31,360 nucleotides of DNA from JAABUE01 sp034431895. Lineage in GTDB: Bacteria > Chloroflexota > Anaerolineae > Anaerolineales > Villigracilaceae. A model generated the notes under the pieces. That model did no database searches. It was not told the DNA's origin and was given only the letters and a program-made list of their open reading frames with translations. The position numbers and the translations under genes were made by a program. Where the stretch lies: positions 1-31,360 of the forward strand of contig DAOUCM010000219.1 of assembly GCA_034431895.1 (NCBI GenBank), in the 5' to 3' direction. Shown here piece after piece: positions 21,018-29,524 of the stretch (its first letter is position 1; each line of letters starts with the position of its first letter).

Positions 21018-23873
21018 TTATTTGACTCGATAGCGTACCGTTTGTTCAGCCTCGTTTCCGGCTCGGTCGCGGGCGATCACGCGCAGCGTATGTTCGCCTG
21101 GACTCGTATTCCAGGTCAACTCGAAGGGGGCTTCTTCTAGCGCAGCAATTCGTTCTCCGTCTATGTAGAATTCCACCTCTGCCAGCGAGAGGTTGTCGCT
21201 GATTTGTGTCTGGAAGGTGATCTGGCGGTCGCTGGTATCGTCCAATTCCTGACCTTCTTGCGGATAGAGGATGCTGATTTGCGGTAGGGTGTTGTCCACT
21301 GTGACCTGGATGACGGCGGTATCTACGCGCTGGTCGGTGCGCACCGCTTGTAATTGCACTGCATACAGGCCGTTCAGACCAGAGGTATCCCAGCGGGCAA
21401 GAAGACCATCCAGCACCAGAGATTTGGAATCGCTGCCCACTTGCTGCCAGCCTTGGGGATTGAGCCCTTGCCCCACCAACACGCGGAAGTAGTCCAGGTT
21501 CTCGCCGGCAGCCGTGCCGGTAATCTCTACCACGCCGCGCACGTCGGCAAACATGTCCGGTTTGGAGATGTTGACGAGTGGATTGATTGTCTGCGGCTGA
21601 ATGGCGTCGTAAGTATCGGGCGGCGTGGCGAAGCCGTTGGCCTGCGCCCAGTCGCGCGCTTCGGGCGGGATGGTCAGGTAGACGCGCCGTTCTATCAGTT
21701 GTGGCGGGGTGAAAACAGTCGCCAGGAAGCCGGTCTCGCGGTTGATTTCGTAGACGCGGTACAGGGTATCGGCCTGAATCGGCTGATTGTCGTCGCTGAA
21801 CACCTCGCGCACGGTGGTGGGGCAATCTGGAGTGGGCAGCAGGCCAGAGGGATCGCACACTTCCAAACTAGTGATGCCCGCTGGCGGAGTCCAGCCCTCG
21901 GCGGGCAGGTCGCGGGAGGCGGTTTGCATCAAGGCATACCACAAGCCGGCCGGCAGGCGTGGCGAGAGAGGTGCATCCTCGGCAGCGCGCGTTCCCGTCC
22001 AAACCGTGGCCAGCCGATAGGGAGTGTAGCCTATCGCCCAGGCGTCCATCCCGTCGAGGGTGGCGCCGCTCTTGACGCCAGCAGGGCGGCCAATCTCGAA
22101 GGGGTTGGGGTGTCCTAGCGACGGCCAGCGCGCGGGTTCGTCGCTCAGGATGTGATTGAGCAGGTAGGCCAACTGCGGCGACACCACCGTCTGAGCGGCG
22201 GGAGACGAGGCCTCCAGCCAGACGGCATGGTCAATGGTTTCTACCCGCAGGATAGTCGAAAGTTCCACCCCGTTGCCTGTATCTTGACCGTATTTCACGC
22301 CGCCGGTGGCCAGCACGGCAAAGGCGGCAGATACGTCTAGCAAAGATTGAGGGGGAGAATCGCTCAAGAGCGCGGAAGCAGGCGCAAGGGGAGTCCGAAG
22401 CGGGAGGGCAGCATCTTTCAGGGACAGCCCAAAGGAGTCCATTGTCTGGACGACGTTTTCCAATCCCATTTGCTCCAGCACTTGCGCCGCAGGGACAAGG
22501 TAATCGTTGGCTAGAGCCAACCGTAAACGCAGCGGGCCGTGATATTGACCGTCCAGGTTGTGGATGGGGACTTGACCTGGTACATCCCACACCAACGAGG
22601 CAGGACTCAGCCCGCGCGTGAAGCCGGTCAGGTAGATGAAAGGCGTCAGCACGGACCCGGGCCTGCGAGGTGACAAAGAGGCGTTTTCTTGCCCCGGCAG
22701 GGAATCCCCTACCAGCGCCAGCACCTGGCCGGTGCGTGGATCCAGAAGCAGAGCGCTGGCCATCGGCTCGGTAATCCGCAGGTCAGAGGGCGGAGAAGGC
22801 AACAGGCGGGCGGCCTGGCAATCGGCTTCGGTTGGCGAGCCGCCGCTGCCCTGGAGGCGCTGCAAGTAGATTTGCATCGCGCAGGAGGCCTGCGTTTGGA
22901 GTTCGTAATCCAGGGTGGTTGTGATGGTCAATCCGCCGCGTTCGATGCGCGCGCGGCTAAAGGTCTTGTCGAGTTGCTGGAGGGCCAGGTTGAGGAAGGC
23001 GGGGGCAAAGCCGTTTGGATTGTCGGTTGGGGGCAAGAAGGCTGGCGACTCTGCCAGCGCCAGTTGAGTGGCCTCTTGCGAGAGAAAACCAAGCGCCTGC
23101 ATGATGTGGAGGGTTTCACGTCCACGCTGCAAGGCCGCCTGGGGTGCGTTCAGTGGGTTGAGGCTGGGGGCCTGAGATATGGCTGCCAACACGGCTGCCT
23201 CGGCCGGAGTCAGGGCAACGGCTGATTTGCCAAAGTACAGTTGAGCGGCTGCCTCGGCGCCATAGGCGTAGTTGCCATAATCGGCCGAGTTCAAATACCA
23301 TTCCAGCACCTGTGTCCGCCCATAGCGGGCGGTGACTTGCGCAGCCAGCAGGCGCTCGCGCAGGGCGCGCCGCAGGGAGGGCGGCTCGTTCCACAACAGC
23401 AAATCGCTGGTCAGACGCTGGGCGAGGGTGGGATGCAGGTCGGGTTGTCTCAGGCCGCTAAGGATATAACCAGGATGCTCTGAGAACGTGGGGTCGGCCA
23501 GCGCCAGGGTGGCCTGTATCAGGGGTTCTGGAAGATGCTGCGGGTTGCCGGGGTCGAGCGGAATGTAACGACGCAGGGACTGGCGGGGGGCAAAAGTCGC
23601 CAGGAGGTGTTGGCCGCTGCGGTCGTACAGGCGTGTGGGTTGCAGGAGCAGGCCGTCGGGTGGGTCGAGCAGGCTGGGCAGCAGTTCGACCGAGGGCAGG
23701 TCGCGCGTCAAGTCGGCATAGTACAGGGCTAAGGTCAAAATCGAGACTGCCAGGCAGGCGCTCAACAAGAAGCCAAAACTGACAAGTGCGCGTCGGATGC
23801 GCGTTTGCAGGCTGCGGCGGGCAGTTTCGCGGCGGTCGCGGCGACGGCGGAGGAGGGTGCGGACAGAGGACAA
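21018..23873 (-). CDS. Class A PBP/PBP1C-like protein with degraded catalytic motifs
   Basis: 951-residue bifunctional-PBP homologue. A basic N-terminus is followed by a membrane anchor at about 31-51. The GT51 fold is recognisable (LNSADYGNYAYGAEAAAQLYFGKS; LTPAEAAVLAAISQAPSLNPL), but the catalytic-Glu motif usually EDxxFxxHxG reads ADPTFSEHPG (Ala126 for Glu) and the GGSTITQQ loop reads HPTLAQRL. In the transpeptidase domain SxxK reads SVLT (Ser407, Thr410 for Lys), SxN reads roughly ANDYL, and only KTG survives as KSG (601-603). The last ~90 residues form an Ig-like PBP1C-type domain (LPQISILYPQEG to the end). Overall length and fold are kept, so this looks like a maintained pseudoenzyme. 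Start is TTG 23873, 3 nt after AAGGAGG; start uncertain. It follows the SIS gene by 8 nt. Confidence 0.87.
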   Translation of the reverse strand: MSSVRTLLRRRRDRRETARRSLQTRIRRALVSFGFLLSACLAVSILTLALYYADLTRDLPSVELLPSLLDPPDGLLLQPTRLYDRSGQHLLATFAPRQSLRRYIPLDPGNPQHLPEPLIQATLALADPTFSEHPGYILSGLRQPDLHPTLAQRLTSDLLLWNEPPSLRRALRERLLAAQVTARYGRTQVLEWYLNSADYGNYAYGAEAAAQLYFGKSAVALTPAEAAVLAAISQAPSLNPLNAPQAALQRGRETLHIMQALGFLSQEATQLALAESPAFLPPTDNPNGFAPAFLNLALQQLDKTFSRARIERGGLTITTTLDYELQTQASCAMQIYLQRLQGSGGSPTEADCQAARLLPSPPSDLRITEPMASALLLDPRTGQVLALVGDSLPGQENASLSPRRPGSVLTPFIYLTGFTRGLSPASLVWDVPGQVPIHNLDGQYHGPLRLRLALANDYLVPAAQVLEQMGLENVVQTMDSFGLSLKDAALPLRTPLAPASALLSDSPPQSLLDVSAAFAVLATGGVKYGQDTGNGVELSTILRVETIDHAVWLEASSPAAQTVVSPQLAYLLNHILSDEPARWPSLGHPNPFEIGRPAGVKSGATLDGMDAWAIGYTPYRLATVWTGTRAAEDAPLSPRLPAGLWYALMQTASRDLPAEGWTPPAGITSLEVCDPSGLLPTPDCPTTVREVFSDDNQPIQADTLYRVYEINRETGFLATVFTPPQLIERRVYLTIPPEARDWAQANGFATPPDTYDAIQPQTINPLVNISKPDMFADVRGVVEITGTAAGENLDYFRVLVGQGLNPQGWQQVGSDSKSLVLDGLLARWDTSGLNGLYAVQLQAVRTDQRVDTAVIQVTVDNTLPQISILYPQEGQELDDTSDRQITFQTQISDNLSLAEVEFYIDGERIAALEEAPFELTWNTSPGEHTLRVIARDRAGNEAEQTVRYRVK

Positions 23874-23881
23874 GGGCCTCC

Positions 23882-24919
23882 TTAATGGGTTTCGGTCACC
23901 TTTTGGATGGTGCGCGGATGGTCAGGGTCGTATCCTTTGGCAAGGGTTAGATGATACGAGAATAACTGCGCCGGTACAATGCTGATCAACGGCGATAACC
24001 ACTCTGGCACATCGGCCGGAATCTGGATAGGAACTTGCGCTCCATCCAGCGCCTGCGGCACGTTCGAGACAACGACCAGTTCTGCCAGCAGTTCTTGGCG
24101 CAAATAAGCCAATAGGTCGAGCATCGAGTCAAGCACTTTACCCGCTGGCGCAACCGATAGCACCGGAAAGCCCCTTGCTACCATGGCCAACGGGCCGTGT
24201 TGGAAATCTGCTGAAGAATACGGCTCCGCTTCTACATAGGTCAATTCTTTGAGTTTTAGCGCCCATTCGAAGGCGGTCGCATAGTTGTAGCCGCGTCCCA
24301 GCACCACGCATTGCTGCATGTAGCGGTAACGTTGGGTGGCTAATTGGATGCTTTTGTCCTGTCCAAGCACGTCGTTCACCCACGCAGGAACGCGCTCCAA
24401 TTCTTGCCAGCGGGCATGATGTCCAGCCATGGCTGCCGACAACATAGCAATTGCCATTAATTCTGCGGTGTAGGTCTTTGTTGCCGCCACAGCCTGCTCC
24501 GGCCCGGCTTCGATCGGAATGACAAAATCCGCCTGCTGTGCAAGAGGGGAATCTGGCGTGTTCGTGATGGCCAGGGTGGGGTTTCCCTGCCGCTTTCCCT
24601 CCGCTAGCACACTGACGATGTCGGGCGATTGCCCCGATTGCGAGATGCCAACGACCAGCGCATTCTTGAGCAGCGGCGGCTGGCGGTAATAGGTGAACAG
24701 AGAAGGCGTGGCCAGCGCCATTGGCAGACTGTTCATCGCTCCCCATAGATAATTGGCGTAGCGCCCGGCGTTGTCTGAAGTGCCGCGCGCTGCCAGGAAG
24801 ACGAAGCGAATCTCATGCGCTTGCAGGCGGTGTGCTACTTGCTCGACCGCCTGACGCTGTGACTGGAGCAATCTTTCCAGACAGGAGGGTTGTTCGAAGA
24901 TTTCCGAATGCAGGCTCAT
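23882..24919 (-). CDS. Double-SIS-domain sugar-phosphate isomerase/deaminase (GlmS/AgaS/NagB-II-like)
   Basis: 345-residue protein with two SIS domains like the isomerase half of glucosamine-6-phosphate synthase but without the glutaminase half. First SIS: FLAARGTSDNAGRYANYLWG, then VVGISQSGQSPDIVSVLAEG. The intermediate AGPEQAVAATKTYTAELMAI matches the GlmS active-site region. Second SIS: VLGRGYNYATAFEWALKLKE, then AEPYSSADFQHGPLAMV. Likely reaction is isomerisation or deamination of an amino-sugar phosphate; GlcN6P deaminase (NagB-II), AgaS and related activities cannot be separated here. ATG 24919 is preferred over upstream TTG 25018, which would overlap kynureninase. The neighbouring PBP homologue points to amino-sugar or cell-wall metabolism. 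Confidence 0.87.
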   Translation of the reverse strand: MSLHSEIFEQPSCLERLLQSQRQAVEQVAHRLQAHEIRFVFLAARGTSDNAGRYANYLWGAMNSLPMALATPSLFTYYRQPPLLKNALVVGISQSGQSPDIVSVLAEGKRQGNPTLAITNTPDSPLAQQADFVIPIEAGPEQAVAATKTYTAELMAIAMLSAAMAGHHARWQELERVPAWVNDVLGQDKSIQLATQRYRYMQQCVVLGRGYNYATAFEWALKLKELTYVEAEPYSSADFQHGPLAMVARGFPVLSVAPAGKVLDSMLDLLAYLRQELLAELVVVSNVPQALDGAQVPIQIPADVPEWLSPLISIVPAQLFSYHLTLAKGYDPDHPRTIQKVTETH

Positions 24920-24933
24920 TTTGCAGGCCCGGT

Positions 24934-26208
24934 TCAAGTGACGAGCAGGCGCTCTTGGGTATATTTTTCGTATCGCTTTTCCATCATTACCTGTCGGATG
25001 CGGTCTACTGTGTCCCATACATCGGTGAAGGAGGTGTAGAGAGCGGCTATGCCCAGGCGGATATTATCGGGGGCGCGGAAATCGGGGATGACGTTCATTT
25101 CCTCGATCAACGCGCGGTTGATGCGGTATCCCTCGGGGTGGCGAATGCTCACATGCGAGCCGCGCCGCTCGCAGTCGCGGGGAGAACCGAGCGTGAATCC
25201 CAACGGGGCCAGGAACAAGTCGGTGAGGTAAATCAGATACTCCGTCAAGCGGATGGACTTTTTCCGTATTCGCTCCATGCCGGCTTGTAAGAGCGGTTCG
25301 ATTGCTGCTTCGAGGGCCAGCAAGGAAAGCATGGATTGGCTGCCCACCAGGAAGCGGTTCACGCCGTCGGCGGGGGCGTAGTCCAGGCCAAAGGCAAACG
25401 GTTCTTTTTGTCCCCACCAGCCCCAAATGGGGGAGCGCGTCTTTTCTTGGAGGCTGTGGTTGACGTACAGAAAAGCCGGCGAACCGGGGCCTCCATTCAG
25501 ATACTTGTAGGTGCAGCCAACGGCAAAGTCCACGCCACAAGCATCCAGTTCGATTGGTACGGCGCCTACCGAATGTGACAAATCCCATAGGACAAGCGCG
25601 CCTTTTTGGTGCGCCAGGCGGGTAATTTCTTGCATGTCGTATAAGTAGCCGCTCTTGAAAAGAACATGAGAAAAAGTGACCAGTGCCGTGTTCTCGTCGA
25701 GAGCCTGTATCCATTGTTCGTGGTCGGGTGTCAAACCGCCGTCGTTCGAGCCGATGCAGACGATTTCATGACGTTCCCCAAGCAAGCGGACGATACCTTG
25801 CAGGATATACAAATCTGAAGGGAAGTTGAGAGCGTCGGTCAGAATGCGCCTTCGGGCGGGCGACAAGTCGAGCGCTGCCAGGCACAATTTGAATAAGTCT
25901 AGCGACACCGAATCGGTGACAACCACCTGCCCCGGCGCAGCGCCAATGAGGGGCGCAATTTTCTCTCCCACGCGCACGGGCGCTTGCCACCAGCCAGCGT
26001 TGTTCCAACTGCGAATCAGGTCGCGCCCCCATTCTTCTTCGACAACGACTTGCAATCGTTCGCGCACAGCCTTGGGCAACCGTCCAAGAGAATTGCCATC
26101 CATATATAACAGGTCGGGGTCGTGGATGACAAAGGCCTCTCGGAAGGGAGCCAGTTCATCGTCTGCGTCCAGGGTCAAGGCAAAGGAACGAGAGGGTTGA
26201 AACTCCAT
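24934..26208 (-). CDS. kynU: Kynureninase
   Basis: 424-residue PLP-dependent aminotransferase-fold enzyme that hydrolyses kynurenine or 3-hydroxykynurenine to (hydroxy)anthranilate and alanine. Family landmarks: YMDGNSLGRLPKAVRERL at the N-terminus; EEWGRDLIRSWNNAGWW; VTDSVSLDLFKL; WDLSHSVGAVPIEL, with the PLP-contacting Asp; GCTYKYLNGGPGSPAFLYV, with the Schiff-base Lys; and the C-terminal DFRAPDNIRLGIAALYTSF. All are intact and length is normal. ATG 26208 lies 14 nt after the CorA stop; an in-frame ATG 26232 overlapping corA is also possible. No other kynurenine-pathway gene is in the window. It probably shares a transcript with corA. Confidence 0.94.
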   Translation of the reverse strand: MEFQPSRSFALTLDADDELAPFREAFVIHDPDLLYMDGNSLGRLPKAVRERLQVVVEEEWGRDLIRSWNNAGWWQAPVRVGEKIAPLIGAAPGQVVVTDSVSLDLFKLCLAALDLSPARRRILTDALNFPSDLYILQGIVRLLGERHEIVCIGSNDGGLTPDHEQWIQALDENTALVTFSHVLFKSGYLYDMQEITRLAHQKGALVLWDLSHSVGAVPIELDACGVDFAVGCTYKYLNGGPGSPAFLYVNHSLQEKTRSPIWGWWGQKEPFAFGLDYAPADGVNRFLVGSQSMLSLLALEAAIEPLLQAGMERIRKKSIRLTEYLIYLTDLFLAPLGFTLGSPRDCERRGSHVSIRHPEGYRINRALIEEMNVIPDFRAPDNIRLGIAALYTSFTDVWDTVDRIRQVMMEKRYEKYTQERLLVT

Positions 26209-26222
26209 CGGTTTTACCTGCC

Positions 26223-27206
26223 TCAAATCCATGTGCGGTGGCGCATCCAAAAATACATACCAATTGGCAACAAGAGCAACAAGACAAGCGTGGTTAGGAA
26301 GAGTTCCCTGGAGGTCCAGCCCAACAAGTGCGCGACCGGCTCGAAGAAATTCATGCCAAAGAAACCGGTCACAAAGGTAATGGGCATGAATAAAGTGGTG
26401 ATAATGGTGAGGGTTTTCATGACATCGTTCATGCGGTTGTTCATGACGGACAAGTACGTATCCAGCGCGCCACTGAGCAAGTCGCGCAGGCTTTCGTTGA
26501 TGTCATGCAGGCGCACCAGGTGGTCGTAGATGTCGCGGAAGAAGATGCGATCGCGGGAGTCGATGACTCGGTAGTCATCGCGCGCCAATTTGTTAAGTAC
26601 CTCGCGCTGAGGCAATAAGATGCGCCGCATGGCAAGCAAGGCGCGTTTGAGCGTGAAGAGGCGTTCCAGCGTGTGCGGAGTGGGGCGCTCGAAAATCTCG
26701 TCCTCGATGGCGTCAATGGCCTGGTCTATGTCTTCGACCAGGGGCATGTAGCCCGCCACAATATTGTCAATGATTTTATAGAGCAGATGGTCGGCGCCGG
26801 CCTGCAGGTTGCGCAAGTCGCGGTGGCAGGTGGCCCAGGTTTCATCCAGGGCAGGCAGCGGGTAATCATGATGCGTGATGATGTAATTGGGGCCAAGGAA
26901 GATGTCTACCTCGTCTACTTCTATATCCCAATTGCTGTTTTGCAACAAGTTCATATAGTTCAAGACGACATAGATATAATTGCCCCAATCGTCTATTTTG
27001 GGGGAATGCGTTTCTTGTAAGGCGTCGTCAATGGACAGGGGATGGAACCCAAACTGTTTCAGGATAGGCTCACAAGTCTCAGGCGGTTCGCCCAAGAAAT
27101 CTACCCATAGCAGAGAGTTGCGCGCACGAATGGCAGCAGGAAAGTCAGCCGGTGGCAGGTTTTCTCGTAAAGATGATTGGGAGGTGAAATGGAGGCTGCG
27201 AATCAT
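26223..27206 (-). CDS. corA: CorA-family Mg2+/Co2+ channel
   Basis: 327-residue inner-membrane divalent cation channel. A large cytosolic N-terminal domain (LLWVDFLGEPPE; DWGNYIYVVLNYM; VDIFLGPNYIITHHDYPL) leads into the long stalk helix (INESLRDLLSGALDTYLSVM NNRMNDVMKTLTIITTLFMP). TM1 ends in the selectivity motif GMN (VTGFFGMNF), and TM2 (LFLTTLVLLLLLPIGMYFWM) is followed by a basic C-terminus, RHRTWI. All diagnostic features are present. It starts 34 nt after FeoB and has its own TATAAT, so it can be expressed apart from the feo genes. Mg2+ is the usual substrate, but selectivity is not shown. Confidence 0.95.
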   Translation of the reverse strand: MIRSLHFTSQSSLRENLPPADFPAAIRARNSLLWVDFLGEPPETCEPILKQFGFHPLSIDDALQETHSPKIDDWGNYIYVVLNYMNLLQNSNWDIEVDEVDIFLGPNYIITHHDYPLPALDETWATCHRDLRNLQAGADHLLYKIIDNIVAGYMPLVEDIDQAIDAIEDEIFERPTPHTLERLFTLKRALLAMRRILLPQREVLNKLARDDYRVIDSRDRIFFRDIYDHLVRLHDINESLRDLLSGALDTYLSVMNNRMNDVMKTLTIITTLFMPITFVTGFFGMNFFEPVAHLLGWTSRELFLTTLVLLLLLPIGMYFWMRHRTWI

Positions 27207-27214
27207 GTTTTCAG

Positions 27215-27220
27215 ATTATA
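27215..27220 (-). promoter_or_regulatory. -10 box of the corA promoter
   Basis: On the minus strand a perfect TATAAT ends 8 nt before the corA ATG, so transcription would begin at or beside the start codon. A -35 is poor (TAGGGA, 17 nt upstream, overlapping the FeoB stop region). There is no Shine-Dalgarno, consistent with a leaderless message. Confidence 0.5.
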
Positions 27221-27240
27221 CTCTGCGTTCTCACTTTTCC

Positions 27241-28629
27241 CTATACCCAACCCAATAGCCGCGCTGCGCTGGCCGTGACGAAGGTGACGATAAAAGCCGT
27301 TCCCAGCGTGATGACCACGCTCAAAGTGGCCCATTTCCAACTCTTGGTTTCTTTGTAAATCGTTATAACGGTCGTGGCGCATGGATTGTGAAGCAGGCTG
27401 AACAGCATCAGGTTGACTGCCGTCAGCATCGTCCAGCCGTGACCGTTCACCAGCAAGTCGTAGATAGCGGCATTGGTGGCGGGGGCATCGATCATCATGC
27501 CTGCTCCCATATACATCATCATCATGGTCGGGACGACGATCTCATTGGCCGGGATGGCGATGATATACGCCAGCAGGATGACCCCGTCTAATCCCAGCAG
27601 CAGGCCAAAGGGATTCAGCCAGTCTGCAATGGCGCGCGCCAGGTTGGTCTCTCCAAAAGGAACGTTTGCCAGCACCCAGATGACGGCCCCGGCCGGCGCA
27701 GCCGTCTGCATGGCGCGCCATAGCACGAACAGCGTGCGGTCGATCAGCGAGGTGTACAGGATGCGTCCCACGTTGGGGCGGCGATAGGGCGGCAGTTCCA
27801 GCGTGAAGGCCGAAGCCTCGCCCCGCAAGACGGTATTGGACAGCAGCCACGACATGAAGAACGTGAATGCCACCCCGATCAACACTACGCCGACCACGGT
27901 TCCCGCCGCAACCAGCGAAGTCCAGGCCGGCGAGAAGGAAGCGGCCACGAAAACGGTAGCCAGCATGATGAGAGTCGGGAAGCGTCCGTTGCACGGCACG
28001 AAGTTATTGGTCAAGATAGCAATCAAGCGTTCGCGCGGCGAGTCGATGATGCGTGTGGAGACCACGCCAGCAGCGTTGCAGCCAAAGCCCATCGCCATCG
28101 TCAAGGACTGTTTGCCGTGCGCGCCGGCTTTGCGGTACAACCAGTCCAGGTTGAAGGCCACACGCGGCAGGTAGCCCAGGTCTTCGAGGATGGTGAAGGT
28201 CGGGAAAAAGATCGCCATGGGCGGTAACATCACGCTCACCACCCAGGCCAGCCCGCGATACACACCGTCCCATACGAAACCGGTCAGCCACCACGGCAAA
28301 TGCAGCGCCTGGAAGAGGGTATTGCCCTGGTTGCCAATCCAGAATAACACGGCGGCAATGGCTTCTGAGACCACATTGGCGCCGGAGACCGTCAGCCAAA
28401 TCAAGATTGCCAGCAGCGCCAGCATGATTGGCAGGCCGGTGAGCGGCGCAGTGACCAGGCGATCCACTTTCTGGTCGAAATCGTATTTCTTTTCTTGGGC
28501 GGTGCGCACTGCGCGCCTGGCAATGCGCTCTGCTTCGGCATACAGCGACTTGACCATCTCATCGCGGAAGCCGGTGGACAACTGATTGCGCAAGGTTTCT
28601 GCTTTTGCAAGCACTTCATTTGGATTCAT
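27241..28629 (-). CDS. feoB: FeoB membrane (permease) half, separate ORF
   Basis: 462-residue polytopic protein matching only the transmembrane part of the ferrous iron transporter FeoB. The N-terminus (SLYAEAERIARRAVRTAQEK, KYDFDQKVDRLVTAPLTGLP) corresponds to the linker after the GTPase domain. Gate/nucleoside-recognition-type segments follow: MGFGCNAAGVVSTRIIDSPR, ERLIAILTNNFVPCNGRFPT and later MLFSLLHNPCATTVITIYKE. About 10 hydrophobic segments are seen. The G domain is encoded by the gene just upstream (28673-29509). This ORF has its own ATG and GTGAGG ribosome-binding site 43 nt after that gene, and neither partner is damaged, so the split looks genuine. Function: Fe2+ uptake across the inner membrane. 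Confidence 0.9.
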   Translation of the reverse strand: MNPNEVLAKAETLRNQLSTGFRDEMVKSLYAEAERIARRAVRTAQEKKYDFDQKVDRLVTAPLTGLPIMLALLAILIWLTVSGANVVSEAIAAVLFWIGNQGNTLFQALHLPWWLTGFVWDGVYRGLAWVVSVMLPPMAIFFPTFTILEDLGYLPRVAFNLDWLYRKAGAHGKQSLTMAMGFGCNAAGVVSTRIIDSPRERLIAILTNNFVPCNGRFPTLIMLATVFVAASFSPAWTSLVAAGTVVGVVLIGVAFTFFMSWLLSNTVLRGEASAFTLELPPYRRPNVGRILYTSLIDRTLFVLWRAMQTAAPAGAVIWVLANVPFGETNLARAIADWLNPFGLLLGLDGVILLAYIIAIPANEIVVPTMMMMYMGAGMMIDAPATNAAIYDLLVNGHGWTMLTAVNLMLFSLLHNPCATTVITIYKETKSWKWATLSVVITLGTAFIVTFVTASAARLLGWV

Positions 28630-28672
28630 CGTGTTGCCTCACTGTGTACGTGTAAACCTGCTGCGTGAATTC

Positions 28673-29509
28673 TTACTGCCTTCCCTCTACCGACATCTTT
28701 TTGCTGAATTGCACATCAGCCTGTTGTTGGCGCGCCACCAACTGCGCCAGTTCGCCGTTCAACAACGCTTGCTGCACGCGCGCGTCGCCGTCTAGCAGGC
28801 GGATGGCCAGCCAGCGCGCGTTTGGCACGCCCGGTGCAACTTGCTCGATGAGGGGGACAAGTTCTTCGATGGCGCGCTGGAATTCGGGCGTTCCGCTCAC
28901 GCGCAGCGGCTTGACGCTTATCTTGCCCTCGATCACCTCTGCAATGGTTTGCAAGAGCAAACTGATGCCCTCGCCCGACCGGGCCGTGATGGGGATGACC
29001 GGCACGCCCAGATCGCGCGCCAGACTGCGGGTGTCCACTTCCAGCCCTTTGCGGCGCGCCTCGTCCATCAGGTTGACGGCCACCACCACTTTGTCGGTAA
29101 TTTCCATCACCTGCATCACCAGGTTCAGGTTGCGCTCCAGCGCGGTGGCGTCGGTCACGACGATGGTGCAGTCGGGCTGTCCAAACAGGATGAAATCGCG
29201 CGCCACTTCTTCATCCTGCGAAGCGGAAAGGAGCGAGTACGTGCCGGGCAGGTCCACCAGTTTGTACTTTACGCCGTTGAACTGATAGCCGCCTTCGGCG
29301 CGCGTGACAGTTTTGCCGGGCCAGTTGCCGGTGTGCTGTTTGAGCCCGGTCAGCGCGTTGAAGAGCGTGGACTTGCCGGTATTGGGATTGCCGGCCAGCG
29401 CTACCACGCGGTCGAAATCGCCGACCTTGATGCCCATCTGCTCCAATTGTGCAAAGGCCGGACAGGTTTCGCAGTGTTCGGTGGGTAAGTTTATTTTCGT
29501 GTTTGCCAT
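28673..29509 (-). CDS. feoB: FeoB GTPase half, separate ORF
   Basis: 278-residue cytosolic G protein equal to the N-terminal domain of FeoB. G1 GNPNTGKST (about 41-49), switch I TGNWPGKTV with the G2 Thr, G3 DLPGTYSL, G4 VNLMDEARRKG (normally NxxD) and G5 ITARSGEG are all present, followed by the helical regulatory region. An N-terminal CETCPAF motif (CxxC) precedes the domain; such Cys motifs could bind metal. It ends with QFSKKMSVEGRQ before any membrane helix. GGAG lies upstream of ATG 29509. It is expected to regulate the permease encoded next to it. Confidence 0.92.
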   Translation of the reverse strand: MANTKINLPTEHCETCPAFAQLEQMGIKVGDFDRVVALAGNPNTGKSTLFNALTGLKQHTGNWPGKTVTRAEGGYQFNGVKYKLVDLPGTYSLLSASQDEEVARDFILFGQPDCTIVVTDATALERNLNLVMQVMEITDKVVVAVNLMDEARRKGLEVDTRSLARDLGVPVIPITARSGEGISLLLQTIAEVIEGKISVKPLRVSGTPEFQRAIEELVPLIEQVAPGVPNARWLAIRLLDGDARVQQALLNGELAQLVARQQQADVQFSKKMSVEGRQ

Positions 29510-29524
29510 GCTTTCTCCGAAACG

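Noticed and set aside
28630..28672. FeoB split as a sequencing frameshift
   Set aside because: Each half has its own start signals, a separate stop exists and 43 nt of non-coding sequence lies between them; a single indel would not restore a fused protein neatly.
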